Shown: positions 1 to 9,691 of the stretch, in pieces | How the letters are laid out: every line of letters starts with the position of its first letter | How positions within the stretch are numbered: the stretch's first letter is position 1 | Assembly (NCBI GenBank): GCA_004151065.3 | Contig: NWUY0300134925.1 | Coordinates: 1 to 13,568, forward strand | DNA length: 13,568 nucleotides | Origin: Larix sibirica | Taxonomy: Eukaryota; Streptophyta; Pinopsida; Pinales; Pinaceae | Reading direction: 5' to 3' | Made by a program: the position numbers and the translations under genes | The notes under the pieces: generated by a model | What the model saw: only the letters and a program-made list of their open reading frames with translations | Told to the model about the DNA's origin: nothing | Databases searched by the model: none

Positions 1-267
1 AGAAGTGAATATCAATAGTATGTTTTTTTTTCGCGGGAAAAAAAAATTTATTATTCTCAATAATATTTTAAACAAAAAAAACAAATTATTTATCCCAATC
101 AACAACTATTGAATCATCTTTTTAAACTAAGAAGATTTAAATCAACATGTAATGTTTTTTTTTTTTAAATTGAGATAAAACCCTCCAAAGCACATAACAT
201 ACATTGTTACTGGAACCTGGAAATCAACTTGAAATATATAACTACTGATGAGATGCTTAACATGTCT

Positions 268-375
268 TGTCTTTATCTTGGGGAAATTGCCCAACACTTT
301 CTTGTCACATTCAAAATGTAATGTCTTTGTCATGAGGAAATTGCCCAACCATTTCTTATCACATTCAAAAATTGT
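268..375. repeat. 54-bp tandem duplication (two copies)
   Basis: Two adjacent copies, 268-321 and 322-375, both carry gaaattgcccaac followed by ttctt-g/a-tcacattcaaaa. They differ at several positions and at the end of the second copy. The duplication lies inside the larger diverged block at 45-455. Confidence 0.75.
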
Positions 376-392
376 TTTTCCTTCATTTTAAA

Positions 393-454
393 ACTTGTTA
401 CAACCATTGTTCTTCTGCCAAAGACTTGTTACATCCATTGTTCTTCTGCCACCG
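393..454. repeat. 31-bp tandem duplication (two copies)
   Basis: Copies at 393-423 and 424-454 both read acttgttaca-a/t-ccattg and then ttcttctgcca. They differ at the variable base and at the last few bases. The duplication lies immediately after the 54-bp pair and a short spacer, suggesting repeated slippage or unequal exchange here. Confidence 0.75.
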
Positions 455-455
455 A

Positions 456-771
456 TAAAGACGGACAACATGTTACGGTTTAAGAAATTCGATGGAATTT
501 TAGATTTTAGTTTTATATTATATTTTAGTATCTATGCTAAACTATGGGCATCACATAAATGTTCGTGATATTTTTATAAGGATTAAAAAATCTCCCAAGA
601 ATTAACATACATACCTTAAAGTTCAAAAGTTAAAACTAATTACATGAGAAACTATGGTGTTATAAATTTCAAAGGAATGTAATTTTTAAACAATGATAGG
701 GATCTTCGTGGTCTAATGCATGTTTGTTTTCTTTACTCTATGATCGTGTTTCTTGAAAAATAAGGAAAGTA
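456..771. other. AT-rich non-coding stretch
   Basis: No supportable gene, RNA or element end is seen here. All frames are short and interrupted, and base composition is strongly A/T. Confidence 0.6.
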
Positions 772-1081
772 GAGAGATTATAATTTAGTTTTTTATTCAT
801 TAACATGATATAAATTTCTATATAAATTGAATTTTTGTATGTTTTATATATTTATTTATTAAAGAAATAGGCAGTATATAATTTTTTACACATTTAAATC
901 ATTTATACTAATTTTAAAGTAAAAGAAAATTGAGAGATTATATTTTAGTTTTTTAATTAGTATGATGTAGATCTCTGCATAAATCAATATTTTTAAGTTC
1001 TATAGATCCATTTATTGAAAAATAAGGTAATGCAGAATCTCTATACATATTCAAATCACTTACACTGACTTCGAAAGCAAT
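772..1081. repeat. About 155-bp tandem duplication (two diverged copies)
   Basis: Copy 1 (772-931) and copy 2 (932-1081) align along their length. Both start with gagagattata followed by tttagtttttta, share a middle with cattta/tttattta and aaagaaata/gaaaaataag, and end with cacatttaaatca/catattcaaatca followed by actaattt/actgactt and gaaaattg/gcaattg. Divergence is substantial, with a few small indels (160 versus about 150 bp). The second copy is less A/T-biased. Confidence 0.65.
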
Positions 1082-1723
1082 TGTCATCAAGATAGACATT
1101 GCTTTCACTATGTTTAATTGTGTTCTTAAACCAAGTTCAAATGATATCTAATTTGAATTTGAAAAATAAAGGATACCCCCCACTTTACTCTCATCTGAGT
1201 TTTGATGTGTTTCTCCATCAAAGAAGACATGTGACTTTGATTTATCTATATCAACCTCACGTAACTAACACAGTTTTCTTCTTTTGTTCCAAGCTCTATG
1301 CAAATGGATTTATAGGAGCTTTATATTTTGTGATAAATCATCGTCGGTGTAAATATATTCTCCTAGAACAAAAAGACATTCCTCACCAACCAAATAGCCT
1401 AAAATACAAATACTAGTAAAGAATGTTTTTTTTTCTTATGTTATTGCCCTCCAACCAAATTTATAGAGCTTCCTTTATCGATTCTCCTTCAATTTGTCGA
1501 TTCCCCCAATGATTCTTCTCACTAATATCCATACTTCTTTAACACGGTAACCTAATAAAAACAAGTGATAACACTTTTAGTGTGTAACTTCCTTACATTA
1601 AGTGCAATACCCTAGGCCTTCCAAAATCTTATCTATAGTTATCTTAAGTAAGGACTCTATTATATAAAATAAACCCCCAAAATGTAGTGTTTGCTTCTAT
1701 GGTTTCACCCTTTCCCAATAGCA
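1082..1723. other. AT-rich non-coding stretch with one unsupported ORF
   Basis: An open frame of 105 codons runs from 1099 to 1416 on the plus strand. Its translation has no recognisable domain, its composition follows the surrounding A/T-rich DNA, and nothing around it suggests a promoter or splice sites. I treat it as chance. The rest of the stretch has no supportable feature. Confidence 0.55.
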
Positions 1724-1825
1724 TATCCACCCCAAATCAGGGCCATGCTTCCTTCTACATTAAGCAATAGTCATTATCCACCCCAAATCATGGCCATGCT
1801 TCCTTCTACATTAAGCAATAGTCAT
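1724..1825. repeat. 51-bp tandem duplication (two nearly identical copies)
   Basis: Copies 1724-1774 and 1775-1825 are directly adjacent and differ at one position (cagggcc versus catggcc). Each runs from tatccaccccaaatca to ttaagcaatagtcat. The near-identity makes this the youngest duplication in the left half of the window. No coding role is visible. Confidence 0.95.
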
Positions 1826-2497
1826 TAATGTTGATCCAAACCATCATCTCAAGATCAAGCATCACAAGGTGCATCATAATAATTAACCATCAATTATAGG
1901 TGCTCGATAAGGTATCGAGGAAACCACTGTCATACACTAGGAGTGTCACAATTTGCTAAGAAAATAACCAAATATTTATGTTTGATACTAGATTTTTCAA
2001 AATGTAAATATTTATCACACTTTCAATGTTAATTTTAATAATTTGGTATTTATATCATTAAGAGTAGAATTACCATATTTATCAAAGCAAGTATAAGAAA
2101 GGTACATGATTACTAGTAGATCTATCTTTTTATGGTTTTTTCAAGCTAATAAAGTAAATTGAACATTGAATAATTATTGAGGTTTGGCATGTTCTAATGT
2201 TCAACTAAAAGGATTGAGAAAATGTGATGTCGTGTTGAACAACATTTATGTTAATCAAATTTATTAGACATATTTAATTTGTAATTACAAACATTCGAAA
2301 GGATTTGATGTCAGAAAATATAATCTACATTTTGTGGATTTGAACATAATCAATGAGTTGAGACATTGATAATCGAAGGAATAATTAATGTGTTCGAACC
2401 ATCAATTCTTGTATGTGATCCAACTAATAATAATCCTAGTTATTTAATCAATAGCCATTATCTCTCTCCCATTTTTTTTATAAAATAGGGATAGTAC

Positions 2498-2543
2498 AAA
2501 GTTTGGAATTCGAGGATTTTAAAGTTTGGAATTCATCGATTTT
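2498..2543. repeat. 23-bp tandem duplication
   Basis: Copies at 2498-2520 and 2521-2543 share the exact 14-mer aaagtttggaattc and the ending gatttt, differing in two or three bases between them (gag versus atc). Confidence 0.85.
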
Positions 2544-2693
2544 CTTAGATTCAAGTACTTTTTTTTTCTTATTTCATTTTCAATTCAAAATTGCAACCAA
2601 GAAATTCATTTTTCCCCATTAGATGTATGTAGCTTGTAAATCTACTGAGAACAACTTCTTTAGTGAGTCTTATTGACAATGAGACGTGTACCA

Positions 2694-2718
2694 AAACAAT
2701 TTCATGATGAAATTGTTT
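2694..2718. repeat. Perfect inverted repeat, 12-bp arms with 1-nt centre
   Basis: Arms aaacaatttcat (2694-2705) and atgaaattgttt (2707-2718) are exact reverse complements around a single g at 2706. Symmetry stops immediately outside. With so small a loop it could form only a cruciform or a hairpin in single-stranded DNA. No associated coding feature or T-tract pattern suggests a terminator. Confidence 0.9.
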
Positions 2719-3162
2719 CAGCTGTTAGAATGCCTACAACAAACATTCTCTGAGAGGTATTGATATGGATACAAGCAAACCAATACTGATCTCTCATATG
2801 GAATTTAAATGGACATTTGTTAGATATTTTTTTGCTTCTTACTAAACATATTGTTTAGTGCAATTTCTAAATATTGTGCATTTCGAGGAATCATCTGCAA
2901 ATTTGGTTATCTTTAATTCCTTGTTCACCTTTCTAAAGAATCTTTAATAAATTGTCATTTTCAATAATCTTCCCGAGGTTAAAGGTACACTATTAGTTGT
3001 AGTGTCTTTCATTGGGATTTTTTAAGACCAAGGGGAGAATATATTTCATTCCAACATCAAATATTCACTAGATAAACATAAGCCATTACTTGATGCAAAA
3101 AATAGTGGGTGATCATGAGCATTGAAAATTCTTGAGGCTAAATAAAATGGAAAATTGTGGGG

Positions 3163-3183
3163 CATGGAATTCTAAATTCCATG
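3163..3183. repeat. Perfect inverted repeat, 9-bp arms with 3-nt loop
   Basis: Arms catggaatt (3163-3171) and aattccatg (3175-3183) are exact reverse complements around cta. No target-site duplication or MITE-like extension is visible around it. Confidence 0.85.
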
Positions 3184-4064
3184 ATGAACAAGGATGGAAA
3201 AATTCTATATCATACTTGCTAGAGACTGAGGCTGAATGATATGGTTAAGGCAAGGATAGATAAGTCCATGTTGAGATGCACTTGCCAAATAAAGAGAACC
3301 TCTTGTTGTTGATTTTAGGTACAACTATGGAAAATGGACAATGAAGATGGAAAATATGAGTGATGGATCTGCAAATTCAATACAAGGCCTAAAGCCAACC
3401 TCTCCATGGACATGTTTCCATGAATGACCGTGAAGTAATGTGGATGGATGGATGATATTTTAAGGATCGACAATGGAGATATGTTCATCCCTTGTGTGCT
3501 CATGTTTCTTCACAATAGAATGCCTTATGGTGTAAATATAAAAAAATTCATTTATTAATATAGTAAATCTTTTATCTTCTTTTCTTCTGAGAAAAATCTC
3601 ATGGGATCCCCCTTCTTCCCAAGAATGGCTTCCTTATCGACAACATGTCTTGGAAAAATGGTTCAATTGATTGAACTAACAATTGGAGCTAGAAAACATT
3701 TTATCTTATCATAAGAAGTTAAGGTTATTATTGTTAAAAGTTGCTATTGCAATTTGTGTTTTTTTTTCCATTATAAATGTTAAATAATTCACATAAACTC
3801 AAATTCCATCTTAACTTGCTTTAATGAAAGAGATTAATTGATTTGCATCACCTCATTAATAAGGATGGCGCCATAAATTATCTCTTACAAACTCAAATTC
3901 AATATTGACTTGCCTCACTAAAATTAAATTTTAAGAAAGATATGAATTACCTTATATCTCTTCACAATGATAAAATAAATGATTTTCAAAATAAAAAGTT
4001 AATAATTTATTTAATTTATAAATTTTAGTATATCTCATCAAATTATTAAAAGTGTACAATTGGT

Positions 4065-5060
4065 TCATCTTTCAAAAATTATAATAATTCCTTTATGTCC
4101 ATCCATGGCAATTATTCTCCATAATATTTTGAAAATAGGAAAAATAAATGTCCTCTCTCAATCAATCACACAATCATCTATTTAGATTAAAGAGACAATC
4201 ATCTATTTGGATAAAAGACAATTCATTACATATCTATATACTTTTGAAATATTGCAATAATGCCTTTATGTCCATTCATCCAACTGTTTTCCATAATATC
4301 ACTCTATAATATCTTGAAAGCAAGAAGAAAATGTTTGGTCCAAAGCAACCAAAAAAATAATATTTTTAGATAAAAGAGTGCTCACTATGTATCCAAAGAC
4401 TTTCAAACTGCTGTAATAATTCCTTTATGTCCATTTATGCCAACTATTCTCCATAATATATTGAAAATAAGAAAAAAATATTTTGTTCCAAGTAACCAAG
4501 GAATCATATTTTTAGATGAAAGAAACTTCACTATGCATCCAAAGACTTTCAAAATGATGTGATAATTTCTTTATGTCCATCAATGCCAACTATTCTCCAT
4601 AAAATATTGAAAATAAGAAGAAATTATTTTGTTCCAAGTAACCAAGGAATCATCTTTTTAAGTGAAAGAGACTTCACCATTGATCCAAAGACTTTCAAAA
4701 TGCGGTGATAATTCATTTATGTCCATCCATACCAACTCTTCTTCCTCATATCTAGAAAATAAGAACAAATTATTTTGTTCCAAGTAACAAAGGAATCGTC
4801 TTTTTATGTGAAAGAGACTTCACTATGCATTCAAAGACTTTCAAAATGTTGTGATAATACCTTTATGTCCATCCATGCCAACTATTCTCCATAATATCTT
4901 GAAAATAAAAATAAATTATTTTTTAACCAAGAAATCATATTTTTAAGTGAAAGAGACTTCACAATGTATCCAAATACTTTAGAAATGCTACAATAATTCC
5001 TTTATGTCCATCCATGCCAACTGTGCTCCATAAAATAATTATCATTAATATCTTGAAAAC
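4065..5060. repeat. Degenerate tandem array, about 146-bp period, seven unit starts
   Basis: The anchor tttatgtcca/ttatgtcc recurs at about 4092, 4265, 4424, 4570, 4716, 4862 and 5001. Spacings are 173, 159, 146, 146, 146 and 139 bp. Each unit contains, in order, caactattctccataatat, gaaaataagaagaaatta, ttttgttccaagtaac, ggaatcatctttttaagtg, aaagagacttcacta, ccaaagactttcaaaatg and gtgataattc. The central units are the best conserved and the outer units are more diverged and carry indels, as expected for an array homogenised at its centre. The array is entirely non-coding. It could be a small satellite, or an internal tandem region of an unrecognised element. Confidence 0.85.
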
Positions 5061-5247
5061 AAGAAGAAAATGGTTTATACACAAAAAATACATCATTGTG
5101 CAACTTGTGACACATTTCATGTCTAATCAACATGAAGTGTGCAGTTGGTGGTGAGATGCTTAACACATCTAAATTGAAATAATTTTTTTAACGAATTTTA
5201 TGTCACTTTCAGAATTGTCTTTCCTTCCATATTAAAACACACTAAAC

Positions 5248-5341
5248 AAGAAACTTGGAATTAGATTCCAAGAAATTGCCAAGAACTTGTCACTAAGAAA
5301 CTTGAAATTAGATTCCAGGAAATTGCCATGGACTTGTCACA
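5248..5341. repeat. 47-bp tandem duplication
   Basis: Copies 5248-5294 and 5295-5341 both contain aagaaacttg-g/a-aattagattcca, then gaaattgcca and acttgtcac. They differ at a handful of positions. The pair sits in the flank that is shared with the block at 45-455. Confidence 0.85.
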
Positions 5342-7073
5342 TCCGTTGTCCAAATTTTAGGAATTTAAAATAAATTCATCATCGAAATAAATAAATAAAA
5401 TAATAAGAGAAAGGACAAATTGTTTGATTTGTGGTGAAATTGCTCTTTGAGTCCACGTGCTTAAAAGTGAAAATGCCAAACATGTATTCCAAGCTTCTTC
5501 CTTCTCTACCCACCGACTTATTTTTTTCCTAACTTATATTATCACATAGGCTATAGCTTTCATGAAAATATTATCACATAAGTATATAACAAGAGCCATG
5601 AGGTGGTGATGTCCTTGCCAAAAACTTCACAACGACCAAGGGATGGTTGAGTTTGGTTCTTGTTTATAGAAGTTATAAAAGTGCATACGATGTGGAGTCC
5701 TAATGCTAGACACATGTTTGAGGGAAGGTCAACATATGTTTGGTGACTATGGTTCTAGGTTAGCATAGTGTTGCATTTGTCGTACTTTAAAAGTAAAAAT
5801 AAGAAAAATAAGAAAAAAAATAAGAAATAAGAGTTACACAATTACATATAAGCATAAGAAATTGAAAGCATGTTAGCATAAGAAGCTTTATATTTGGATG
5901 AAAGGCGGGTGAGTGAGGAGAATATAAACTGAACATTGAGAACTAGCATACATTTACATAAAAATATATTTAGGTTCCTCGATGCCTTTTTCATAATGCT
6001 AGTTATGACATATAAAATGTGCCATTTTTTCTAAATATGGGTACTATTATTTGAAGCGATGCCATCTTTTGACGAATTAAATATTTTGCAGTAGTAGAAA
6101 AACAAATCATGAACATATTAAAAAAAAACACGAAACAATTGCTTATATCCATGACGAGGTGCAAACAACCATTCTAGCTAAAAACAAAATGAAATGGGGA
6201 AACATTGCCATAAAGAAATATTATTGCTCTCTACAAAATATATTATTGTGGGAGCATTCTAAGATGCCTATAAACAGGTTAAAGCATTTTAATAGAACGA
6301 AGTATTCATTGGAAAAAAGAAAATCATATAGACAAGAAACCACATTTCTCGTAATATGCAATTTCCATATTGCTATGATATGAAGATAATATATTTATTG
6401 CTTCTTACTAGATTTCAATATTTCAAATATATTTAAACCAAATCTCAAACATGAAATTCAAAACTATGCATTGACCCAATTTTCATAGATAATGGTAAAT
6501 TGGACTCAAATTGATATGTAGGTAATTAGAAAGTGGCAAGAAACCAGGAAATTATTCAATGTGAAAAAGTGAGTAATGGAATTAGTGGCTTGTAGGGTTG
6601 ATCAATTGTTTAATCAATTCAATAAATGCCTAGTTGGTAAGAGTAATTACTTCATCATGTTTCTCAAGGAATTGAAGATATTAGAAACTCAATTTAAATC
6701 AGGAACACACTAAAAGCATTGAAAACATCACCACAAAATTTATAGCATTATATATCAACAAGCAGATATTGACAAGAGGCAAGTAAATTATTCAAAAGAA
6801 AAAGAGTCACCCACCTTTAGTACTTGAAACAAACAAGAGAAATCGATTTGTTATTAAAATGTTTGCTTTCCTTGCACATGAAGCTTAACCAACATTGTTG
6901 TAAGAGTAGACAGGAAAAAATTAATCTATGGAACTATGAATGCAACCAAAGAGAAAACTAAGAGTCTTAATGAAACATAATTTGATATCTATGTACTCTG
7001 AATAACATATATAGATAATTGTAAATGTACAGGAATCGGATTCATGATCTTTGTAAACTGAGTAAAAAAATTT

Positions 7074-7115
<42 letters not shown>

Positions 7116-8204
7116 GCGTGTTTTAAATTGTCTATTCGTGTTAAACTGTTTTCAATCGCAAAAAACATATAATATTATTGCTAAGGCTATAAATGTCCTT
7201 ATGGATCAATTACAGAAGGAACTTATGAAAGAATGACATCCCAAAAAACATAACTAATATGTTAAATAAGTAAGAAATTAGTACTAATAAGCTTTGTCCT
7301 CTATTGACATAAAAACCTTTTACATAAACATTGTTTGAGTGTTTTTTGCAAAACATATCACCCAAAATCCATTGCCCATGTAAATGGTTCCTTTGGGAGC
7401 ATTTTTTCCCATAAATGTTCAGCAGCAATAAATTTTAAAGATCCAAAAACGTAAGACCTGAATTACAATATGATCTGTAAAAGCTCAAAGACATAGCAGG
7501 GATTTGTTGGAAACCTTATATATTCTTATAACTATTATATGAGTAGCAAGTGCAGAATATGCCATCAAGATAACCACGAGCCATGATAAAAAAACTAGGG
7601 AGATAACAACAAGAAGGGAAGTCTTTGTTGAATAACCAACATAAGAAAAACCAAGGTAAAAAAGTACTCACATATCACAAAGATGAGTCTCCATGTGGCT
7701 TGAAATGCTTATCATCACAAGAGTCCTATGCTTTAAAAACAACAACAACATATATCTATAACATATATCTATAAAAGCAATGATGATTAAGCTAAATAGC
7801 TTTATAGAAACTGATATACTGTTCACTGTACAAATTGGGCAATTATAATTATTCACTATAAGGACTAAATGTCAGGTTTAAGGCATAGTCCTTTTGATAT
7901 CGAACAGGGGAGTTGTGCACAAAATAACCAATGTCTATTTTTGCAGCATGCTGTAAATATGTGTTAAATCAAAACCAAGCCTTGCAAGTTTTAAATGACA
8001 AGAAAGTTGGCTTAATTAATGATGATGCCTTCTAGAAAAGTTTCTTGGGCTACATTTATCTATTTAGCAAGAAGGAAGGTTAATTCATTGGACAAGTGCA
8101 TAGGATAATTATTCTAGATTCAAAAAACCACTGCAACCATTTTTAGAAATATGTTTTAGGTAGGTGAAGAGATAGCTTAAATATTTTTCAATATATATTC
8201 TTTC
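5342..8204. other. AT-rich non-coding stretch between repeats and retroelement
   Basis: No gene could be supported here. Frames of 62-74 codons at 6159-6383 (+), 7210-7428 (-) and 7668-7856 (-) have no recognisable domains and I leave them unannotated. Poly-purine A/G tracts occur at about 5789-5832. A single CACGTG at 5454-5459 lacks any supporting promoter context. If the retroelement had a 3' LTR it should begin in the right part of this stretch, but I could not identify a polypurine tract or a TG...CA end. Confidence 0.55.
7077..7112. repeat. (AT)18 dinucleotide microsatellite
   Basis: An uninterrupted AT repeat of 36 bp is flanked by tttaaa on the left and tttggcg on the right. Uninterrupted repeats of this length usually vary between individuals. 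Confidence 0.97.
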
Positions 8205-8205
8205 A

Positions 8206-8852
8206 AAATAGGATGTAATCTTGCTCCGACAAGATGCCAAAAACTATTCATATATCATCTTCGACGCCTTGACTGCCTCTTTTAACTTATCTGCCTACTG
8301 CTGCAGCTCAACCGATAACTCCTCAGTTACATCCACAATTAATCGTGCTTTGACAATCTGCATAGCCTTCCGTATTTCTGCGCAACTTCCTTCAATTATT
8401 TCAGTGACTCTGATAGCTTCATTCTGCAACATTTCCAATCGCTGACTCCTCTGTTGCTGCTCTTCTCGCAACTTATTGATTTCCGGCTGCAAAGATTTGC
8501 TTTCTGTGACCTTAGACATTTTCTCCTTTCGTGGCAAAGTCTTTGTAAGATTGTTTAGCGTTGCAACCTTGGACTGTGCATCTTCCAGCTTCGCTATCAC
8601 ACCTTGCAATTCTTCGTCTTCCATCAACGCAACCCAAGCTTGTGAACTCTAATCAAACAACTTAAGAAATTTTTCCTCGAGGACCTTAATATTCTCTACT
8701 GCGGACTTCGCTGCTTCTGCTCTTTGCTACTGGAATTCTGGAGGTGTATTGGGCACCATCTGCGCCTGCAACTTGACTATTTTTCCTCAGAATCCTCTAA
8801 TCACTTCGTTAAGTGCCAACATTTGGTTCTCTATGGGTGCTTCCTCATCCAT
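8206..8852 (-). pseudogene. Retroelement 3' ORF, C-terminal coiled-coil part (broken)
   Basis: This is the last part of the long sense-strand ORF that follows integrase. One frame runs from a Met codon at 8850-8852 to about 8206, interrupted by stops at 8787-8789, 8727-8729, 8649-8651, 8295-8297 and 8244-8246. The longest clean piece (8295-8627) is about 110 codons. It is rich in E, K, Q, L and R, with leucine/isoleucine at heptad-like spacing (for example INKLREEQQQRSQRLEMLQN), which predicts a long alpha-helical coiled coil. The likely role is oligomerisation, but the function is unknown. A frame change near 8855 separates it from the part upstream. A host coiled-coil gene is unlikely because the frame follows on from retroelement sequence and is equally decayed. 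Confidence 0.75.
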
Positions 8853-8855
8853 GGC

Positions 8856-9691
8856 AGTTTATGGGACTGGATAACCTCATCCTTCTCCTACTAAAGTGCG
8901 GTGCATTTGTCTTTTAGTTCATCCCGCTCGACTCCATTCTGTATCATTGTGGCATATCTATATTCTTCACGGGCTTTGATTTCTTTTGCAATTCCCTAGT
9001 GTAGGTCATGGAACATCTCCATGGGAAATTCTATCAACTTCAATTCAGCTTGACTCGAAGCATGTACACGAATCTGCACTTCTTCAACCACAAAATTTAA
9101 TGCTCTGGGCAGTAGCTTTCCACCATGTCGTTGTGCAGCCGAAGATGGCTGCGACACTGGCCTTGTTTTGTTTCCTGCTGGACCTTGCTTCTCATCTTAT
9201 AAATGAATGGGTGTGCTCTTTATGCCTGCAATACCCTGTTGCAACTGCTCCAACTAACCCTGAATTCCTTCAAACAGTTCTAAATGTTTTTCTTCTACCT
9301 AGTGCCATATGCCCATTGTGGTTGTGGTATCTTTTAACCTATATGCCAATGTGTCAATATCATCCTTTGACAAGCACCAGTATGCATTGCTCTTCTGCGC
9401 TTTTCTTTTGGTCCTCTTTCCTTTAGGGACTTTTGAAGATTTCCTCTTCTCTCCGATACCTGGGTTTGTCTGTGTCGCACTGCATTCTTTCCCTCCTTCG
9501 CCTTGTGCTCCAGAATCTCGATCTGCTTGCCCATCTTGTTCCTGACTTGCTCCCCCATTTTGTTGTCTCTCGGTTGCGACATATCCTGTGACATTTCTTT
9601 CTCTGGAACTGGTACTTGCCACTCTTATGGCCATTCCTGGATAATTCCTACGGTGTCTTCTTCCTCCAGCTTGTAGGGCGTAAGAAACCAT
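8856..9691 (-). pseudogene. Retroelement 3' ORF, middle part: hydrophilic linker, basic patch, start of coiled coil (broken)
   Basis: One frame covers 9691 down to about 8856, with stops at 9299-9301, 9254-9256, 9197-9199, 8996-8998 and a tandem pair at 8888-8893. The open piece 9299-9691 encodes 130 residues. It opens with an Arg-rich stretch (RRHRRNYPGM), followed by a Q/G/E-rich hydrophilic linker. A dense basic patch at 9392-9448 (KRKSSKVPKGKRTKRKAQK) resembles a nuclear-localisation or nucleic-acid-binding signal. It ends in SNAYWCLSKDDIDTLAYRL, which looks like a folded motif. After the first stop the frame continues with Leu/Gln-rich helix (LELFEGIQ, LEQLQQGIAGI) leading to the coiled coil. 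I recognise no Pfam-type domain. The overlapping frame at 9334-9594 is open too but lacks continuity with the flanks. Confidence 0.7.

Larger units (their letters stand above)
45..455. repeat. Diverged second copy of the 146-bp repeat unit plus its flank
   Basis: This block resembles the right end of the array at 4065-5060 followed by its flank to about 5360, in the same order and orientation. Shared pieces include a 14-base identity (aatcatctttttaa) at 112-125 and 4648-4661, and a 13-base identity (gagatgcttaaca) at 250-262 and 5153-5165. The string acttgt-t/c-acatcc occurs at 424-436 and 5332-5344. The two flank anchors lie 4,903 and 4,908 bp apart, so spacing is conserved. The copies are strongly diverged and full of A/T runs, so the exact limits are uncertain. 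No coding signal is present. Confidence 0.5.
1826..4064. other. AT-rich non-coding stretch
   Basis: No gene is supportable in these 2.2 kb. Only short chance frames occur, for example a 62-codon minus-strand frame at 3315-3503 without recognisable similarity. Small structures inside it are listed separately: a 23-bp duplication at 2498-2543, a palindrome at 2694-2718 and a hairpin at 3163-3183. A weak direct repeat beginning aaactcaaattc occurs at 3795 and 3889, 94 bp apart. Confidence 0.6.

Noticed and set aside
1099-1416. Longest plus-strand open frame of the left half (105 codons), and a faint resemblance of its minus strand to Ty1/copia RT (VGGILYFSNSN)
   Set aside because: No catalytic box, no further copia motifs upstream or downstream, and stops on the minus strand. 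Resemblance over about ten residues is not evidence.
4065-5060. CRISPR-like array
   Set aside because: Repeat and spacer are not distinct. The whole 146-bp unit repeats and diverges gradually, which is a tandem satellite pattern in eukaryotic DNA.
5454-5459. CACGTG (G-box) followed by a TATA-like string at about 5583, considered as a promoter
   Set aside because: Any ATG downstream opens only very short frames, and A/T-rich DNA provides TATA-like strings everywhere.
7210-7428. Minus-strand frame of 72 codons as a small gene
   Set aside because: No recognised domain, its composition follows the surrounding DNA, and no promoter or splice signal could be tied to it.
8295-8627. Coiled-coil frame as a host gene exon (kinesin- or myosin-like)
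   Set aside because: It is collinear with the decayed retroelement ORF, carries flanking stops in the same frame and shows no splice-site structure.
8986-9426. Plus-strand open frame of 146 codons opposite the 3' ORF, considered as an antisense gene
   Set aside because: The translation is Leu/Cys/His-rich with no domain. Long antisense frames are expected opposite coding DNA rich in Gln, Glu and Lys codons. Other plus-strand frames at 8221-8445, 9309-9545, 9616-9831, 11862-12071 and 12394-12585 are rejected for the same reason.
9334-9594. Overlapping minus-strand open frame of 86 codons, rich in Lys, Glu and Gln
   Set aside because: It is a different frame of the 3' ORF. The frame 9299-9691 is longer and continues past its stops into helix-rich sequence that leads to the coiled coil, whereas this one has no such continuity. 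A frameshifted ancestry cannot be excluded.
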